The notes under the pieces: generated by a model
What the model saw: only the letters and a program-made list of their open reading frames with translations
Told to the model about the DNA's origin: nothing
The model's database searches: none
Part shown: positions 54,584 through 63,822 of the stretch, one piece after another
How positions within the stretch are numbered: position 1 is the first letter of the stretch
Layout of the letters: every line of letters begins with the position of its first letter
Source: an uncultured Thioclava sp.
GTDB lineage: Bacteria > Pseudomonadota > Alphaproteobacteria > Rhodobacterales > Rhodobacteraceae
Assembly: GCF_913064665.1 (NCBI RefSeq)
Contig: NZ_CAJYBT010000010.1
Location: forward strand, 1 to 64,000
Direction of reading: 5' to 3'
Length of the DNA: 64,000 nt
Translations under genes and position numbers: made by a program

Positions 54584-55018
54584 ATGATTAAGGGAGGAAC
54601 CCGCCTCGGGCTTGCGCTCGCGGCGACACTATGGGCCTTGCCGGTCTTTGCCGAGCAAAAGGTCGCCATTCAGGTCGATGAAGCCGACCCGAAAGTGATG
54701 AATATCGCGCTCAATAACGCCGCGAATATCATCAAATATTATGAGGAGAAGGGTGAGAAGATAAGCGTCGAGATCGTCACCTATGGCCCCGGCCTGAACA
54801 TGCTGCGCTCGGACACGTCGCCGGTGAAGGCGCGAATCGAGGAAATGGCGATGACCGATCAGCCGATTCATTTCCGCGCCTGCGCCAACACGATTGCGGG
54901 AATGACGCGAAAACTGGGCAAGGCGCCGCCGCTGGTTGACGAGGCCGAAGTCGTGCCCTCGGGCGCGGTCTATCTGATGGAGCTTCAAGGTCAGGGCTAC
55001 GCGTATTTGCGCCCCTGA
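54584..55018 (+). CDS. Exported DsrE-like protein
   Basis: The 144-aa protein has a signal peptide (LGLALAATLWALPVFAEQ) and a DsrE/F-type fold: ALNNAANIIKYYEEKG, VEIVTYGPGLNML and FRACANTIAGM, with the conserved cysteine before NT. Periplasmic DsrE-like proteins of this type are common, but their role is not settled. GGGAG lies upstream. It has its own terminator. Confidence 0.85.
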   Translation: MIKGGTRLGLALAATLWALPVFAEQKVAIQVDEADPKVMNIALNNAANIIKYYEEKGEKISVEIVTYGPGLNMLRSDTSPVKARIEEMAMTDQPIHFRACANTIAGMTRKLGKAPPLVDEAEVVPSGAVYLMELQGQGYAYLRP

Positions 55019-55045
55019 GCGTCCAAGCGCGAAAATACAAAAGAG

Positions 55046-55075
55046 AGGGGCGCGCGCGCAGGCTGCGCCCCTTTT
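55046..55075 (+). terminator. Terminator after the DsrE-like gene
   Basis: AGGGGCGC pairs perfectly with GCGCCCCT around an 11-nt loop, followed by TTTT, 28 bp after the stop. Confidence 0.85.
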
Positions 55076-55205
55076 CGCGGACCAGAATTCCCAAGTGATG
55101 GGCGGACAGCAACGCGTTAACAATTATTAGCGCCTCTTCAACACTTCGTTGATATCAATGGGCATGGCTGCGTAACTTACTGTCAGTGAACAGAAACATC
55201 CTTGC

Positions 55206-55579
55206 ATGAGCGATCGAGCAGGATCATCTCAGATGTGTTGCAGCGTCGTCACGACCAAATTTGTAACTGTCGCATCGCTAGCCTGCGCCTTTTCACCCAT
55301 GTCCGCATTTGCCCAAGATAACGCTTGGCGGCAACCTGATGCGCACCCGTCTTTCGGGGGGCGGCAGTCATATTGATCTCGATATGATTGGCGTCGCTGG
55401 AATACGCCCGCACCAAAGCCGATCTGGGCGGTGGAAGCGCCTCGTTGAACACGGTGCGCCTTGGCGTGCCCCTCCCGTTCGGTCAGGCGACGGGAAAAGT
55501 GCCGCTGAACAGCGTGGCGGATTCGATCTTGAACCCGACCCATAGCGCGCTGTCCTCAACCGTTCTCAGCGCGTTCTGA
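55206..55579 (+). pseudogene. Probable relic of a small exported protein gene
   Basis: A frame from 55206 reads a signal-peptide-like start (FVTVASLACAFSPMSAFAQD), then stops early. In a second frame from about 55309 come ITLGGNLMRTRLSGGGSH and DLDMIGV. In a third from about 55388 come LEYARTKADLGGGSASLNTVR and an ending at 55579. The pieces look like one beta-rich outer-membrane protein broken by two frame changes. A good terminator follows at 55601. It may instead be noise or a chain of sequencing errors. Confidence 0.4.
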
Positions 55580-55600
55580 GACGGCTGAAACGCAATAGCG

Positions 55601-55632
55601 AAAGGCCGAAGGCGTCAACCTCCGGCCTTTTT
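55601..55632 (+). terminator. Terminator after the gene relic
   Basis: AAGGCCG pairs with CGGCCTT over a 14-nt loop and is followed by TTT. It lies 22 bp beyond the last in-frame stop of the relic and before the convergent ampD gene end. Confidence 0.7.
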
Positions 55633-55660
55633 CATTTGAGACATGACTGCCCGGCGGCGC

Positions 55661-56347
55661 CTAGCTCGCGCGCCACGCCCCACCATCATTGCCAAAACGC
55701 ATCGCAAGATCCGCGACCAGCGCCATGTCGGTGGCATCGAGCGGCCCCTGATAGCGCGGACGAAAGCGCAGCCGAAAGGCGGGCAGCAGCGTCTCGATCC
55801 CCAGATCGCCATAGCCAAAACTTAGCGCCAAGGCGCAAAACGTGTCGGCATTGGGCGCAGGTGCATTGCGCGGCTCGGGCCAGATCGACAGCCCCTGACA
55901 CGCCAAACGCTGCCAATCGAACCGTGAACCGGGATCGATCTTGCGCCCCGGCGACATATCGGAATGGCCGATGATATTTTCAGGCGGGATCGCCCAGCGC
56001 GCCATGATAGCGCCTAGCAAGCCCTCAAGCGCGGCCATTTGTGGTTCGGGAAAAGGGCGTTCGCCAAGATTGTCCAACTCGATCCCGATCGAGCGGGAAT
56101 TCACATCGTCACAACCGCGCCATTGCCCTGCCCCGGCATGCCAGGCGCGCATCTCTTCGGGCACCAGTTGCTCGGCCTGCCCATCACTGCCGATCAGCCA
56201 ATGCGCCGAAACTTCGGCCTCGGGCAGGCACAGACGCGTGCGCGCCGAGCCAAAACTGGGCATCGCGGTGTAATGGATCACCACCAGCTCCGGGCGCGCG
56301 CCGCCCCGCCGCTCACCGAAATTGGGTGAGGGCAGCGCGCAGATCAC
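55661..56347 (-). CDS. N-acetylmuramoyl-L-alanine amidase, AmpD type
   Basis: The 228-aa zinc amidase has VVIHYTA (first zinc His), WHAGAGQW, SIGIELDN and IIGHSDMSPGRKIDPG with the other zinc ligands. It cleaves anhydro-muropeptides in cell-wall recycling. The GTG start overlaps the lipoprotein gene's stop (GTGA). It is the last gene of the gatC-gatA run. No signal peptide, as in cytoplasmic AmpD. Confidence 0.92.
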   Translation of the reverse strand: MICALPSPNFGERRGGARPELVVIHYTAMPSFGSARTRLCLPEAEVSAHWLIGSDGQAEQLVPEEMRAWHAGAGQWRGCDDVNSRSIGIELDNLGERPFPEPQMAALEGLLGAIMARWAIPPENIIGHSDMSPGRKIDPGSRFDWQRLACQGLSIWPEPRNAPAPNADTFCALALSFGYGDLGIETLLPAFRLRFRPRYQGPLDATDMALVADLAMRFGNDGGAWRAS

Positions 56348-57057
56348 TGGCGGGCGGCCTGAAACGGTGTCGGATCCCAGCCACAGGCAAATCCATCCCC
56401 GTCGGGATCAAGGTTCAGCTTGTCGCGCTGCGGCCCCCCCGACGACAGAAACGCAATCTGCGCCTGGTCGGCCGAGATATATTTCGCGCAGGCTTTGTCC
56501 GTCGAGGTCAGGTGAATTCCGCCGCGTTTATAGACCGACTGGCCCGGGCGGTTGGACACCGACAGCGCATAAGCCGCAAGATTTGGCCCAGACGCATCAT
56601 TATCCAAGATCGGTTGCGCAGCTACGGGCGCAGGCGTGGCAGGCAGGCTTGACGCCGTTGTGCTGGACCCGCTTGTCGCGTTCATTGTATCGCCGCTCGG
56701 CGCGGTCTGTTGCAACGCCGCCATCGCATCCGCACCAATCGTGTCCCCGGCCGTCCCCGACATCGCGGGGGCGGGCACGCTTGGATTATTCCCAATCGTG
56801 CCCGTCGCATCAATCGAGGGGGCCGAAAGCGCATCGGTCGTGCCCGGCATCGCCGTGCCCGTTGCATTGAGGGGCGCGCCAGCGGGCGAGGGGTTGGTGC
56901 CCGGCTCGCCCGGCATCACGCCTTGGGCAGTAGGCGGCACGATCGGCTGACCACGCAACTGCGCCTCGCGCTGTGACTCGGGGCCAGAATCGGGGATTGA
57001 GGACACACAGCCCGCAAGGGCCACAACGCCACCAAGAACAGCCAAAGCACGCATCAT
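56344..57057 (-). CDS. Lipoprotein with Excalibur-like C-terminal motif
   Basis: The 237-aa protein has a lipobox (VVALAGCVSS), so it is probably lipidated. The middle (about 30-160) is Pro/Ala/Gly/Ser/Thr rich and likely disordered. The C-terminal part has LNLDPDGDGFACGWDPTPF, a short Asp-rich loop with the pattern of Excalibur-type calcium motifs. It starts two bases after gatA. Function unknown. Confidence 0.75.
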   Translation of the reverse strand: MMRALAVLGGVVALAGCVSSIPDSGPESQREAQLRGQPIVPPTAQGVMPGEPGTNPSPAGAPLNATGTAMPGTTDALSAPSIDATGTIGNNPSVPAPAMSGTAGDTIGADAMAALQQTAPSGDTMNATSGSSTTASSLPATPAPVAAQPILDNDASGPNLAAYALSVSNRPGQSVYKRGGIHLTSTDKACAKYISADQAQIAFLSSGGPQRDKLNLDPDGDGFACGWDPTPFQAARQ

Positions 57058-57058
57058 A

Positions 57059-58537
57059 TCACCACCATTTTTTCGGTTTCGCGGCAAAGCCTGCCGCCTG
57101 TTCCAAAACGTAGGCGTGGTTCAAAAGTTCCCCTTCTTCCCACGGACGTCCGATCAATTGCAGCCCCAGCGGCAAGCCCTTGGCATCCAGCCCACAGGGA
57201 ACCGAAATGCCCGGCAGGCCAGCAAGGTTCACGGTCACGGTGAACACATCGTTGAGATACATCGCGACCGGATCAGCATCCGCCATCTCGCCCAGACCAA
57301 AGGCCGACGAGGGCGTGGCAGGCGTCAGGATCGCGTCGATCCCTTGGGCAAAGACCTGTTCGAAATCGCGTTTGATCAGGGCACGCACCTTGCGGGCGCG
57401 GTTGTAATAGGCGTCGTAAAAGCCCGCGCTCAGCACATAGGTGCCGATCATCACGCGGCGCTGAACCTCGGCGCCAAAGCCCTCGGCGCGGGTTTTTTCA
57501 TACATGTCGGTAATGCCTTCGCCCGCCGCCAGCTTGGCGCGGTGGCCATAGCGCACCCCGTCATAGCGCGCGAGGTTCGAGGAGGCCTCGGCAGGGGCCA
57601 CGACATAATAGGCGGGCAGCGCGTATTTCGTTTGCGGCAACGAGATATCGACAATCTCGGCGCCGGCATCTTTCAGCATCGCGATCCCGTTTTCCCAGAG
57701 CTTTTCGATCTCGGCGGGCATGCCCTCAAGGCGATATTCTTTGGGGATACCGATCTTCTTGCCGCGAATATCGCCCGTCAACATCGCTTCGAAATCAGGA
57801 ACGGCGATCTCGGTCGAGGTCGAATCCTTGGGGTCATGGCTGCACATCGTGCCCAGCATGATCGCGGCATCGCGCACCGATTTCGTCATCGGCCCGGCCT
57901 GATCGAGGCTAGACGCAAACGCCACCACACCCCAGCGCGACACACGCCCATAAGTCGGCTTGATGCCCACGATGCCGGTGAAGGCTGCAGGCTGGCGGAT
58001 TGAACCGCCAGTATCGGTGCCCGTTGCTGCCAGACACAGATCCGCCGCCACAGCCGCCGCCGAGCCACCCGAAGAGCCGCCCGGCGTCAACTGACGGTCA
58101 TCGACCTTCCACGGGTTCACAACCGGGCCATAGCAGGCGGATTCGTTGCTCGAGCCCATCGCGAACTCGTCCATGTTGAGCTTGCCCAACATCACCGCGC
58201 CCGCATCCCACAGGTTCTGCGTCACGGTCGATTCGTATTCCGGCTTGAACCCTTCGAGGATGTGTGAGGCTGCCTGCGTTGCGACACCCTTGGTCGCGAA
58301 CAGGTCCTTGATCCCTAGCGGGATGCCGCACATCGCAGGCGCATCGCCCGACTTGATCCGCGCATCGGCGGCCTTGGCCTGCTCCAGCGCGATCTCGGGG
58401 GTTTTGTGCACGAACGCATTCAGCGCCCCTGCCCCTTCGATCTCGCCCAGACAGGCCTCGGTCAGCTCCACCGAGGTCAGATCGCCCTTGGCCAGCGCAT
58501 CGCGCGCTGCGGAAATGGTCAGTTTGTTCAGGCTCAT
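57059..58537 (-). CDS. gatA: Asp-tRNA(Asn)/Glu-tRNA(Gln) amidotransferase subunit A
   Basis: The 492-aa amidase has the Ser-cisSer-Lys triad: Lys in [14 protein letters not shown] and the serines in [13 protein letters not shown], followed by [14 protein letters not shown]. It releases ammonia from glutamine for tRNA-dependent Asn/Gln synthesis. The ATG overlaps the gatC stop (ATGA). gatB is not in the window. Confidence 0.97.
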   Translation of the reverse strand: MSLNKLTISAARDALAKGDLTSVELTEACLGEIEGAGALNAFVHKTPEIALEQAKAADARIKSGDAPAMCGIPLGIKDLFATKGVATQAASHILEGFKPEYESTVTQNLWDAGAVMLGKLNMDEFAMGSSNESACYGPVVNPWKVDDRQLTPGGSSGGSAAAVAADLCLAATGTDTGGSIRQPAAFTGIVGIKPTYGRVSRWGVVAFASSLDQAGPMTKSVRDAAIMLGTMCSHDPKDSTSTEIAVPDFEAMLTGDIRGKKIGIPKEYRLEGMPAEIEKLWENGIAMLKDAGAEIVDISLPQTKYALPAYYVVAPAEASSNLARYDGVRYGHRAKLAAGEGITDMYEKTRAEGFGAEVQRRVMIGTYVLSAGFYDAYYNRARKVRALIKRDFEQVFAQGIDAILTPATPSSAFGLGEMADADPVAMYLNDVFTVTVNLAGLPGISVPCGLDAKGLPLGLQLIGRPWEEGELLNHAYVLEQAAGFAAKPKKWW

Positions 58538-58821
58538 TCGACCACCTTCGGCACGGCAAAGAAACCCTCGCGGGCATCGGGCGCGTTCTTCAGAATTTTC
58601 TCGGGATAGCCGCCATCGGTGACCACATCTTCACGCCGCTTCAGGCGCATCGGCGTCACCGAGGTCATCGGCTCCACCCCCTCAACGTCAACTTCGTTGA
58701 GCTGCTCCATGAAGGTCAGGATGTTGGACAGCTCGGATGCAAGCGCAGGAAGGTGGTCTTCGGGCACCCGGATTCGGGCCAGATGCGCCACCTTGCGCGC
58801 GGTGTCGATATCAATGGACAT
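58534..58821 (-). CDS. gatC: Asp-tRNA(Asn)/Glu-tRNA(Gln) amidotransferase subunit C
   Basis: The 95-aa protein starts [17 protein letters not shown] and has [22 protein letters not shown] and [17 protein letters not shown], the standard GatC sequence. It wraps around GatA and stabilises the complex. It is coupled to gatA by ATGA. Confidence 0.97.
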   Translation of the reverse strand: MSIDIDTARKVAHLARIRVPEDHLPALASELSNILTFMEQLNEVDVEGVEPMTSVTPMRLKRREDVVTDGGYPEKILKNAPDAREGFFAVPKVVE

Positions 58822-58961
58822 TGGGTCACTCCGCTACTCTTGGATCGCGGTTTAGCCCGTGCATCAGCCGCTTTCAAGCGCCCCGCCCGATTGTGAGCGT
58901 CCCTCCCCCTATCCGGCACAGATTTACGCCCTAGACTTGGGGAAGACACAAAGGAGGACCA

Positions 58962-59657
58962 ATGATGAAACTGACCTGGCTTGGCCATTCCGGCTTTCGT
59001 ATCGAGACGGGCGACGCGGTGATCCTGCTGGACCCGTTCCTGACCGGCTCGCCCGTCTTTCCCGATGACAAACGCGGCGAGGCGATCAAAGGCGCGACCC
59101 ATATCTTACTGACCCACGGCCATGGCGATCACGCATCGGATGCGGTGCCAATCGCCAAGGAATTGAGCATCCCGATCTATTGCATCCATGAACTGTCGAT
59201 CATCCTCGGGGCTGAGGGCGCTGAGGTTGTGGGCTTTGGCAAAGGCGGCACGGTCGATATTGGCGGCGCCAAGGTAACGATGGTGAATGCGACCCATTCG
59301 GCCTCGATCGACTATAAGGGCGGCGATCCGATCTATGCCGGACAGCCCGCAGGCTTCATGATCGCGGCGGAAGATCACACGATCTATGTCAGCGGCGACA
59401 CCGACATCATGGCCGATATGGAATGGATGGGCGAGCTGCACCAACCCGATATCGGCATCCTCGCGGCGGGTGGTCATTACACGATGAACATGGAGCGCGC
59501 GGCATGGGCGGCCAAGAAATACTTTGATTTCAAGACCGTGATCCCCTGCCATTACAAGACATTCGGCCTGCTGGAGCAATCAGCCCAGCCGCTGATCGAC
59601 GGGCTGGCGGGCGTTAACGTGATCGAACCCGAAATCCTCAAACCGATCGAAATCTAA
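58962..59657 (+). CDS. UPF0173 metal-dependent hydrolase
   Basis: The 231-aa metallo-beta-lactamase-fold protein has MKLTWLGHSGFRIET, the metal motif LLTHGHGDHASDAV, and VSGDTDIMADM with the bridging Asp. The start follows AAAGGAGG. UPF0173 proteins (YtkL-like) have no agreed substrate. It is divergent from gatC. Confidence 0.92.
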   Translation: MMKLTWLGHSGFRIETGDAVILLDPFLTGSPVFPDDKRGEAIKGATHILLTHGHGDHASDAVPIAKELSIPIYCIHELSIILGAEGAEVVGFGKGGTVDIGGAKVTMVNATHSASIDYKGGDPIYAGQPAGFMIAAEDHTIYVSGDTDIMADMEWMGELHQPDIGILAAGGHYTMNMERAAWAAKKYFDFKTVIPCHYKTFGLLEQSAQPLIDGLAGVNVIEPEILKPIEI

Positions 59658-59663
59658 ACAAAG

Positions 59664-59711
59664 GCGCGACCGGGCGGCAAGCGATCGCTTGAAGCCCGCC
59701 GCCCGGCGCGC
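59664..59711 (+). terminator. Very strong nested hairpin
   Basis: CCGGGCGGC at 59670-59678 pairs with GCCGCCCGG at 59698-59706, extended by GCGCG/CGCGC outside. AAGCGATCGCTT at the top is itself a palindrome. It lies between the hydrolase and the first MerR gene and probably ends the former's transcript; no long T-run follows. Confidence 0.55.
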
Positions 59712-59739
59712 TAGATTTTGGCTCTAGAGGAGGGGCAGT

Positions 59740-60108
59740 ATGTCCGATTTGCTGACGTTCAAGGAAATGTGCGAGCGCTTCGACGTAACGCCGCGCACCT
59801 TGCGCTATTACGAGTATATCGAGCTTCTAAGCCCACAAAAGGAAGGCCGCTCGCGCTTTTATGGTCCGCGTGAGATTGCCCGCATGACGCTGATCCTGCG
59901 CGGCCGCCGCTTTGGTTTTTCTCTAGAAGAGTCGCGGCAATGGCTGCAAATCTATGATCAAAAGGGCACGCAGGAACAAAATCGCGTCTGGATCGAATTG
60001 GCCGATCGCCAGCTCGGCATTCTCCGCGCGCAGCGCGATGAGCTGGACAGCGCGATCGAAGATCTCCGACAATTGCGTGATCAGGGCTCGCCCCCCCTTG
60101 ATTCTTGA
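59740..60108 (+). CDS. MerR family transcriptional regulator
   Basis: The 122-aa regulator has the MerR winged helix (FDVTPRTLRYYEYIELL, then RSRFYGPREIARMTLILRG) and a short C-terminal coiled coil. It has no cysteine or metal site beyond one Cys near the start, so it is not a classical metal sensor. AGGAGG lies before the ATG. It is paralogous to the regulator 240 bp downstream. Confidence 0.9.
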   Translation: MSDLLTFKEMCERFDVTPRTLRYYEYIELLSPQKEGRSRFYGPREIARMTLILRGRRFGFSLEESRQWLQIYDQKGTQEQNRVWIELADRQLGILRAQRDELDSAIEDLRQLRDQGSPPLDS

Positions 60109-60227
60109 CTGCAAAATGCATTCCTTAGCGTCAGCACGCATGAGAAACCTCAAGCGGGCTTAATAATAAGTTTCGCATTCGGCGAAAGAATATTTCTTGG
60201 CCGAATGGTTAAAAGTTCCTGACATTA

Positions 60228-60271
60228 CGTCACCAAATTCGTGACGCGACGTTACGGTGACGTACGCGTCA
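60228..60271. promoter_or_regulatory. Cluster of GTGACG/CGTCAC repeats, candidate MerR operator
   Basis: CGTCAC (60228-60233), GTGACG (60241-60246), GTGACG (60257-60262) and GCGTCA (60266-60271) form two overlapping inverted repeats in the 236-bp gap before the second MerR gene. The pattern is consistent with tandem dimer sites. Which regulator binds is unknown. Confidence 0.5.
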
Positions 60272-60344
60272 AGAAGTCTTGTAATGTAGGGGCAGTCGTA
60301 TGATTTGCCCCTGCATTACGCTAAGGAAACACGGGGCTGAGAGC

Positions 60345-60743
60345 ATGACCGAAGACGAAGTTTTGACGATCCGCGAGATGTGTGACGCGTTCAATGTAAC
60401 GCCGCGCACCCTGCGGTTCTACGAAAGCAAGGAGTTGCTGTTCCCCATCCGTGAGGGTCAGAAACGGCTATTTACGCGGCGTGATCGCGCAAGGCTGAAA
60501 CTGATCCTGCGCGGCAAGCGTTTTGGCTTTAGCCTGGAGGATATCCGCCAGCTGCTGGATCTTTACGAAATGGGCGATCAGCAAAAGACGCAGCTGCACG
60601 AGACGATTAAAGTCGCGCAGCAAAGAATGTCGGAGATGTCGCGCCAACGGGATGAGTTGGGGCAGGCCATTTCCGAACTGGCCGAGCAGATCAGCTGGGC
60701 AGAGAAACAACTGGATAAGGCGCGCCACACCGACGCGGCCTGA
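60345..60743 (+). CDS. MerR family transcriptional regulator, acyl-CoA dehydrogenase neighbour
   Basis: The 132-aa protein has the same N-terminal HTH as the previous one ([35 protein letters not shown]) and a longer C-terminal coiled coil (residues 80-125). ATG 60345 gives the normal MerR start. It is 31 bp before the acyl-CoA dehydrogenase gene and likely controls it. LiuR/PsrA-like MerR regulators of acid catabolism show the same pairing. Confidence 0.9.
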   Translation: MTEDEVLTIREMCDAFNVTPRTLRFYESKELLFPIREGQKRLFTRRDRARLKLILRGKRFGFSLEDIRQLLDLYEMGDQQKTQLHETIKVAQQRMSEMSRQRDELGQAISELAEQISWAEKQLDKARHTDAA

Positions 60744-60774
60744 TCCGCGACTGACGAAAAACCGGGAGGACGCC

Positions 60775-62550
60775 ATGCCGAATTTCACCGCCAACACCAA
60801 GGACATGCAGTTCGTGCTGCAAGAGGTTCTGAAGATCTCGCAGACCGATATTCCGGGCTATGAGGACATGGAGCCCGATTTCACCGAGGCCGTGCTTGAT
60901 GCCGCCGGTAAGGTCAGCGCCGAAGTGCTCGCCCCGCTCAATGAAGTTGGCGACAAGGAAGGCTGCGTGCTGGAAAACGGCATGGTGCGCACGCCCAAGG
61001 GCTTTGACAAGGCCTTTGCCGCGATGAAAGACGGTGGCTGGACCGCACTGGATTGCGACCCCGAATATGGCGGTCAGGGCATGCCTTATGTGCTCAACTG
61101 CGCGGTGGGCGAGATGTTCGTGTCCGCCAACATGGCGTTCAACATGTATCAGGGCCTGACGCATGGCGCCTACTCGGCGATCCACACGCATGGCACGGAC
61201 GCGCAGAAATCCACCTATCTGCCCAAGATGGTCACCTGTGACTGGACCGGCACGATGAACCTGACCGAGCCCCATTGCGGCACCGATCTGGGTCTCATGC
61301 GCACCAAGGCAGAGCCGCAGGACGATGGCTCTTATCTGATCACCGGCACCAAGATCTTCATCTCGGCGGGCGATCATGACCTCTCGGATAACGTGATCCA
61401 TCTGGTACTGGCCAAGGCACCGGGCGGTGGTGAGGGCACCAAAGGTGTGTCGCTGTTCATCGTGCCGAAGTTCCTCGTGAATGACGATGGTTCCCTGGGC
61501 GAGCGCAACGCGGTCTCCGTGGGCAAGCTCGAAGAGAAGATGGGCATCCACGGCAACGCCACTTGCGTGATGAACTACGACAGCGCCAAGGGCTGGCTGC
61601 TGGGCGATCTGCACAAGGGCATGCGCGCGATGTTCACGATGATGAACGAGGCGCGTCTGGGCGTGGGCCTGCAAGGCTACGCCGTGGCCGAGGCCGCCTA
61701 TCAAGAGGCCGTGGCCTATGCCAAGGATCGTCTGCAAGGCCGCGCCGTCACCGGGGCCGAGGCCCCTGACAAGGCCGCCGATCCGATCATCGTGCACCCC
61801 GATGTGCGCCGGATGCTGATGGATCAGAAAAGCTTTGTTGAGGGCGCGCGTGCGTTCACCTTCTGGGGCGCGCATCTGATTGACCGCGTGCACAAGGCGG
61901 GTGACAAAGACGCTGACGGGCTGATCTCGTTGATGACGCCGGTGATCAAGGGCTTCCTGACCGACAAGGGCTTTGAGACCGCGGTGCAGGCCCAGCAGGT
62001 GTTCGGCGGCCACGGCTACACCGAAGATTGGCCGATGTCGCAGCATGTGCGCGACGCCCGCATCGCGATGATCTATGAGGGCGCGAACGGCATTCAGGCG
62101 CTCGATCTGGTGGGCCGCAAGCTCGCTCAGGACGGCGGCAAGCATGTCATGGCCTTCTTTGAGATGGTCAAGGCCGAGTGTAAGTCGCATGACGGCGATG
62201 AGCGCATGAAACCCTTCACCGATGCGCTGAAAGTGGCCAGCAAACAGCTTCAGGCGGCGGGCATGTTCTTTATGCAAAGCGGCATGAAGAACCCCAACGC
62301 GGCGCTGTCGGGCAGCTATGACTTCATGCATCTGATGGGCCATGTCTGCCTTGGCCTGATGTGGACGCGGATGGCAAAAGCCGCCAATGTCGCGCTGGAC
62401 AATGGAGCGACCGATACCGCGTTCTACGAGGGCAAGATCGCCACCGGCCGCTACTACATGGCGCGCCAACTGCCCGCCTGCGCGATGCACCTGGCCCGCA
62501 TCGAAACAGGGGCCGAAACGGTGATGGCGCTGGCCGAAGATCAGTTCTGA
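60775..62550 (+). CDS. Acyl-CoA dehydrogenase, DmdC-like long form
   Basis: The 591-aa flavoenzyme starts [19 protein letters not shown] after GGGAGG. It has [32 protein letters not shown] and [20 protein letters not shown], with the flavin and active-site elements of the long acyl-CoA dehydrogenase group that includes 3-methylmercaptopropionyl-CoA dehydrogenase (DmdC). A C-terminal extension domain (about 475-590) is typical of this group. The true acyl chain is not known; DMSP use is possible in this bacterial order but unproven here. Confidence 0.9.
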   Translation: MPNFTANTKDMQFVLQEVLKISQTDIPGYEDMEPDFTEAVLDAAGKVSAEVLAPLNEVGDKEGCVLENGMVRTPKGFDKAFAAMKDGGWTALDCDPEYGGQGMPYVLNCAVGEMFVSANMAFNMYQGLTHGAYSAIHTHGTDAQKSTYLPKMVTCDWTGTMNLTEPHCGTDLGLMRTKAEPQDDGSYLITGTKIFISAGDHDLSDNVIHLVLAKAPGGGEGTKGVSLFIVPKFLVNDDGSLGERNAVSVGKLEEKMGIHGNATCVMNYDSAKGWLLGDLHKGMRAMFTMMNEARLGVGLQGYAVAEAAYQEAVAYAKDRLQGRAVTGAEAPDKAADPIIVHPDVRRMLMDQKSFVEGARAFTFWGAHLIDRVHKAGDKDADGLISLMTPVIKGFLTDKGFETAVQAQQVFGGHGYTEDWPMSQHVRDARIAMIYEGANGIQALDLVGRKLAQDGGKHVMAFFEMVKAECKSHDGDERMKPFTDALKVASKQLQAAGMFFMQSGMKNPNAALSGSYDFMHLMGHVCLGLMWTRMAKAANVALDNGATDTAFYEGKIATGRYYMARQLPACAMHLARIETGAETVMALAEDQF

Positions 62551-62573
62551 TCCCAAGCGACCCAAGACCTAAG

Positions 62574-62598
62574 ACGGCGGGCTTTGGCCCGCCGTTTT
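62574..62598 (+). terminator. Terminator after the acyl-CoA dehydrogenase gene
   Basis: ACGGCGGGC pairs perfectly with GCCCGCCGT around TTTG and is followed by TTT, 24 bp past the stop. Confidence 0.9.
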
Positions 62599-62697
62599 CA
62601 AATTGATCACCAGCATGTGCGGTGAAGTGTCCGGCCGGGCGATTGTGTCAGCCCGGGCGCGCGCTACCCTAGCCTCAATTCGACTCATGAGGTTGCC

Positions 62698-63054
62698 ATG
62701 TATCTGGGCACAGCTGAAACCAATCGCCGCTATGCGGTCGCGCTGTCTGAATTGCGCGCGCGCGGCGTGATTCACGGCCCCCGCCCGCTGCTTGCGCGGG
62801 TGATGGCAGCGCTTGGCCTGGAGCCGCGTCCGGGCCCGTATCTGAGCTGGCGGCAAACCCTGCTGATTTACACCATCGGCTTTGCCATCGCGCGTCTTGT
62901 CGTTGATCCGCTGCTAAGCTGGACGACAGGATTGTCCTTCGGTGTGCATATCCTCGGGCTGGTGCTAAGCGCGCTGTTTTTCGGCTCCATCGTGGCGGGT
63001 CTGCAAATCTGGCGTCAGCATAAATTGGGCCTGAGCGCCTGGGATCAGCTTTAG
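62698..63054 (+). CDS. Small membrane protein of unknown function
   Basis: The 118-aa protein has two hydrophobic stretches (LLIYTIGFAIARLVV and GVHILGLVLSALFFGSIVAGL). The N-terminal half is basic (RRYAVALSELRARGV, LLARVMAALGLEPRPGP). The ATG has GAGG upstream. It resembles small DUF6404-type proteins only loosely; no firm family is claimed. Confidence 0.7.
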   Translation: MYLGTAETNRRYAVALSELRARGVIHGPRPLLARVMAALGLEPRPGPYLSWRQTLLIYTIGFAIARLVVDPLLSWTTGLSFGVHILGLVLSALFFGSIVAGLQIWRQHKLGLSAWDQL

Positions 63055-63141
63055 ACGCGACGGCCCCAAGGCCACGCCCCAAGCCCATGGCCACCCCCCA
63101 AGATCATGCTAAACTGTGGCGGCACAGCTTCGGAGCGCCAG

Positions 63142-63597
63142 ATGATGCCTCAAAATCCGACTTTTCCTACAGCACGTGGCGGCTGCCAATGCGGCGCGAT
63201 CCGATTCACCGTGTCCGAAGGCCCCGCCAAAGCCGGTCTTTGCCATTGCCGGATGTGCCAGCGCGCCACCGGAAATGCCTTTGCGCCGCTTTTCGAGGTG
63301 CCCGGTGCGCGGGTCGAATGGCAGGGCGAGACGCCACGCGAATGGGCCTCCTCCAACATCTCTGTGCGCGGGTTTTGCCCGACCTGCGGCACGCCGCTCT
63401 ATTTGCGGACGGGCGACACGATAGAAATCATGGCGGGCTGCTTTGCCCCCGATTTCCCCTATCAACCGCGCGACCAAGGCGGGATCGAGGCAAAGATGGG
63501 CTGGCTCGACCAGCTAAGCCACCTGCCCGCACATGACACTTATCCCGATCTGATCGCACAGGTCGTTTCGAACCAAGCCCCCGAGGAGCGCGGATGA
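63142..63597 (+). CDS. GFA family (glutathione-dependent formaldehyde-activating-like) protein
   Basis: The 151-aa zinc protein has GGCQCGAIRF, LCHCRMCQRATGN and GFCPTCGTPLYL, the cysteine pattern of the GFA family. These were thought to help formaldehyde and glutathione combine, but most members have unknown roles. The ATG at 63142 follows GGAG. Its stop overlaps the next small gene (ATGA). Confidence 0.9.
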   Translation: MMPQNPTFPTARGGCQCGAIRFTVSEGPAKAGLCHCRMCQRATGNAFAPLFEVPGARVEWQGETPREWASSNISVRGFCPTCGTPLYLRTGDTIEIMAGCFAPDFPYQPRDQGGIEAKMGWLDQLSHLPAHDTYPDLIAQVVSNQAPEERG

Positions 63598-63806
63598 CCA
63601 AACGCCTGAAACTGACCCGCCGCTTTCCCGTCGCCATGACAAACGATGCTTATCGTCGCCTCAACCGCTTTGCTCAAGAAGCCGAGATCACGCCGGACGA
63701 GGCCTTGACCTTCCTCTTTGAACATTTCAATTCGGTGACCCATCAAGAGAACCTCACCCACAGGTTGCGGCTGTTCAAGGCGGAATTGCCAGAGCGCAAA
63801 GCCTAG
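63594..63806 (+). CDS. Small hypothetical protein
   Basis: The 70-aa basic protein (KRLKLTRRFPVAMTNDAYRRL start) has one helical stretch and no cysteine. Its ATG overlaps the GFA gene stop, which supports real translation. Its length and the RRL/RLFKAEL pattern resemble a small DNA- or protein-binding helix protein, but the family is not recognised. Confidence 0.65.
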   Translation: MTKRLKLTRRFPVAMTNDAYRRLNRFAQEAEITPDEALTFLFEHFNSVTHQENLTHRLRLFKAELPERKA

Positions 63807-63822
63807 GCGCGAAAGGTCCGAT

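Noticed and set aside
60691..62565. 624-codon open frame opposite the acyl-CoA dehydrogenase gene
   Set aside because: Same reason; length results from high G+C third positions, and the coding strand has an obvious enzyme and Shine-Dalgarno.
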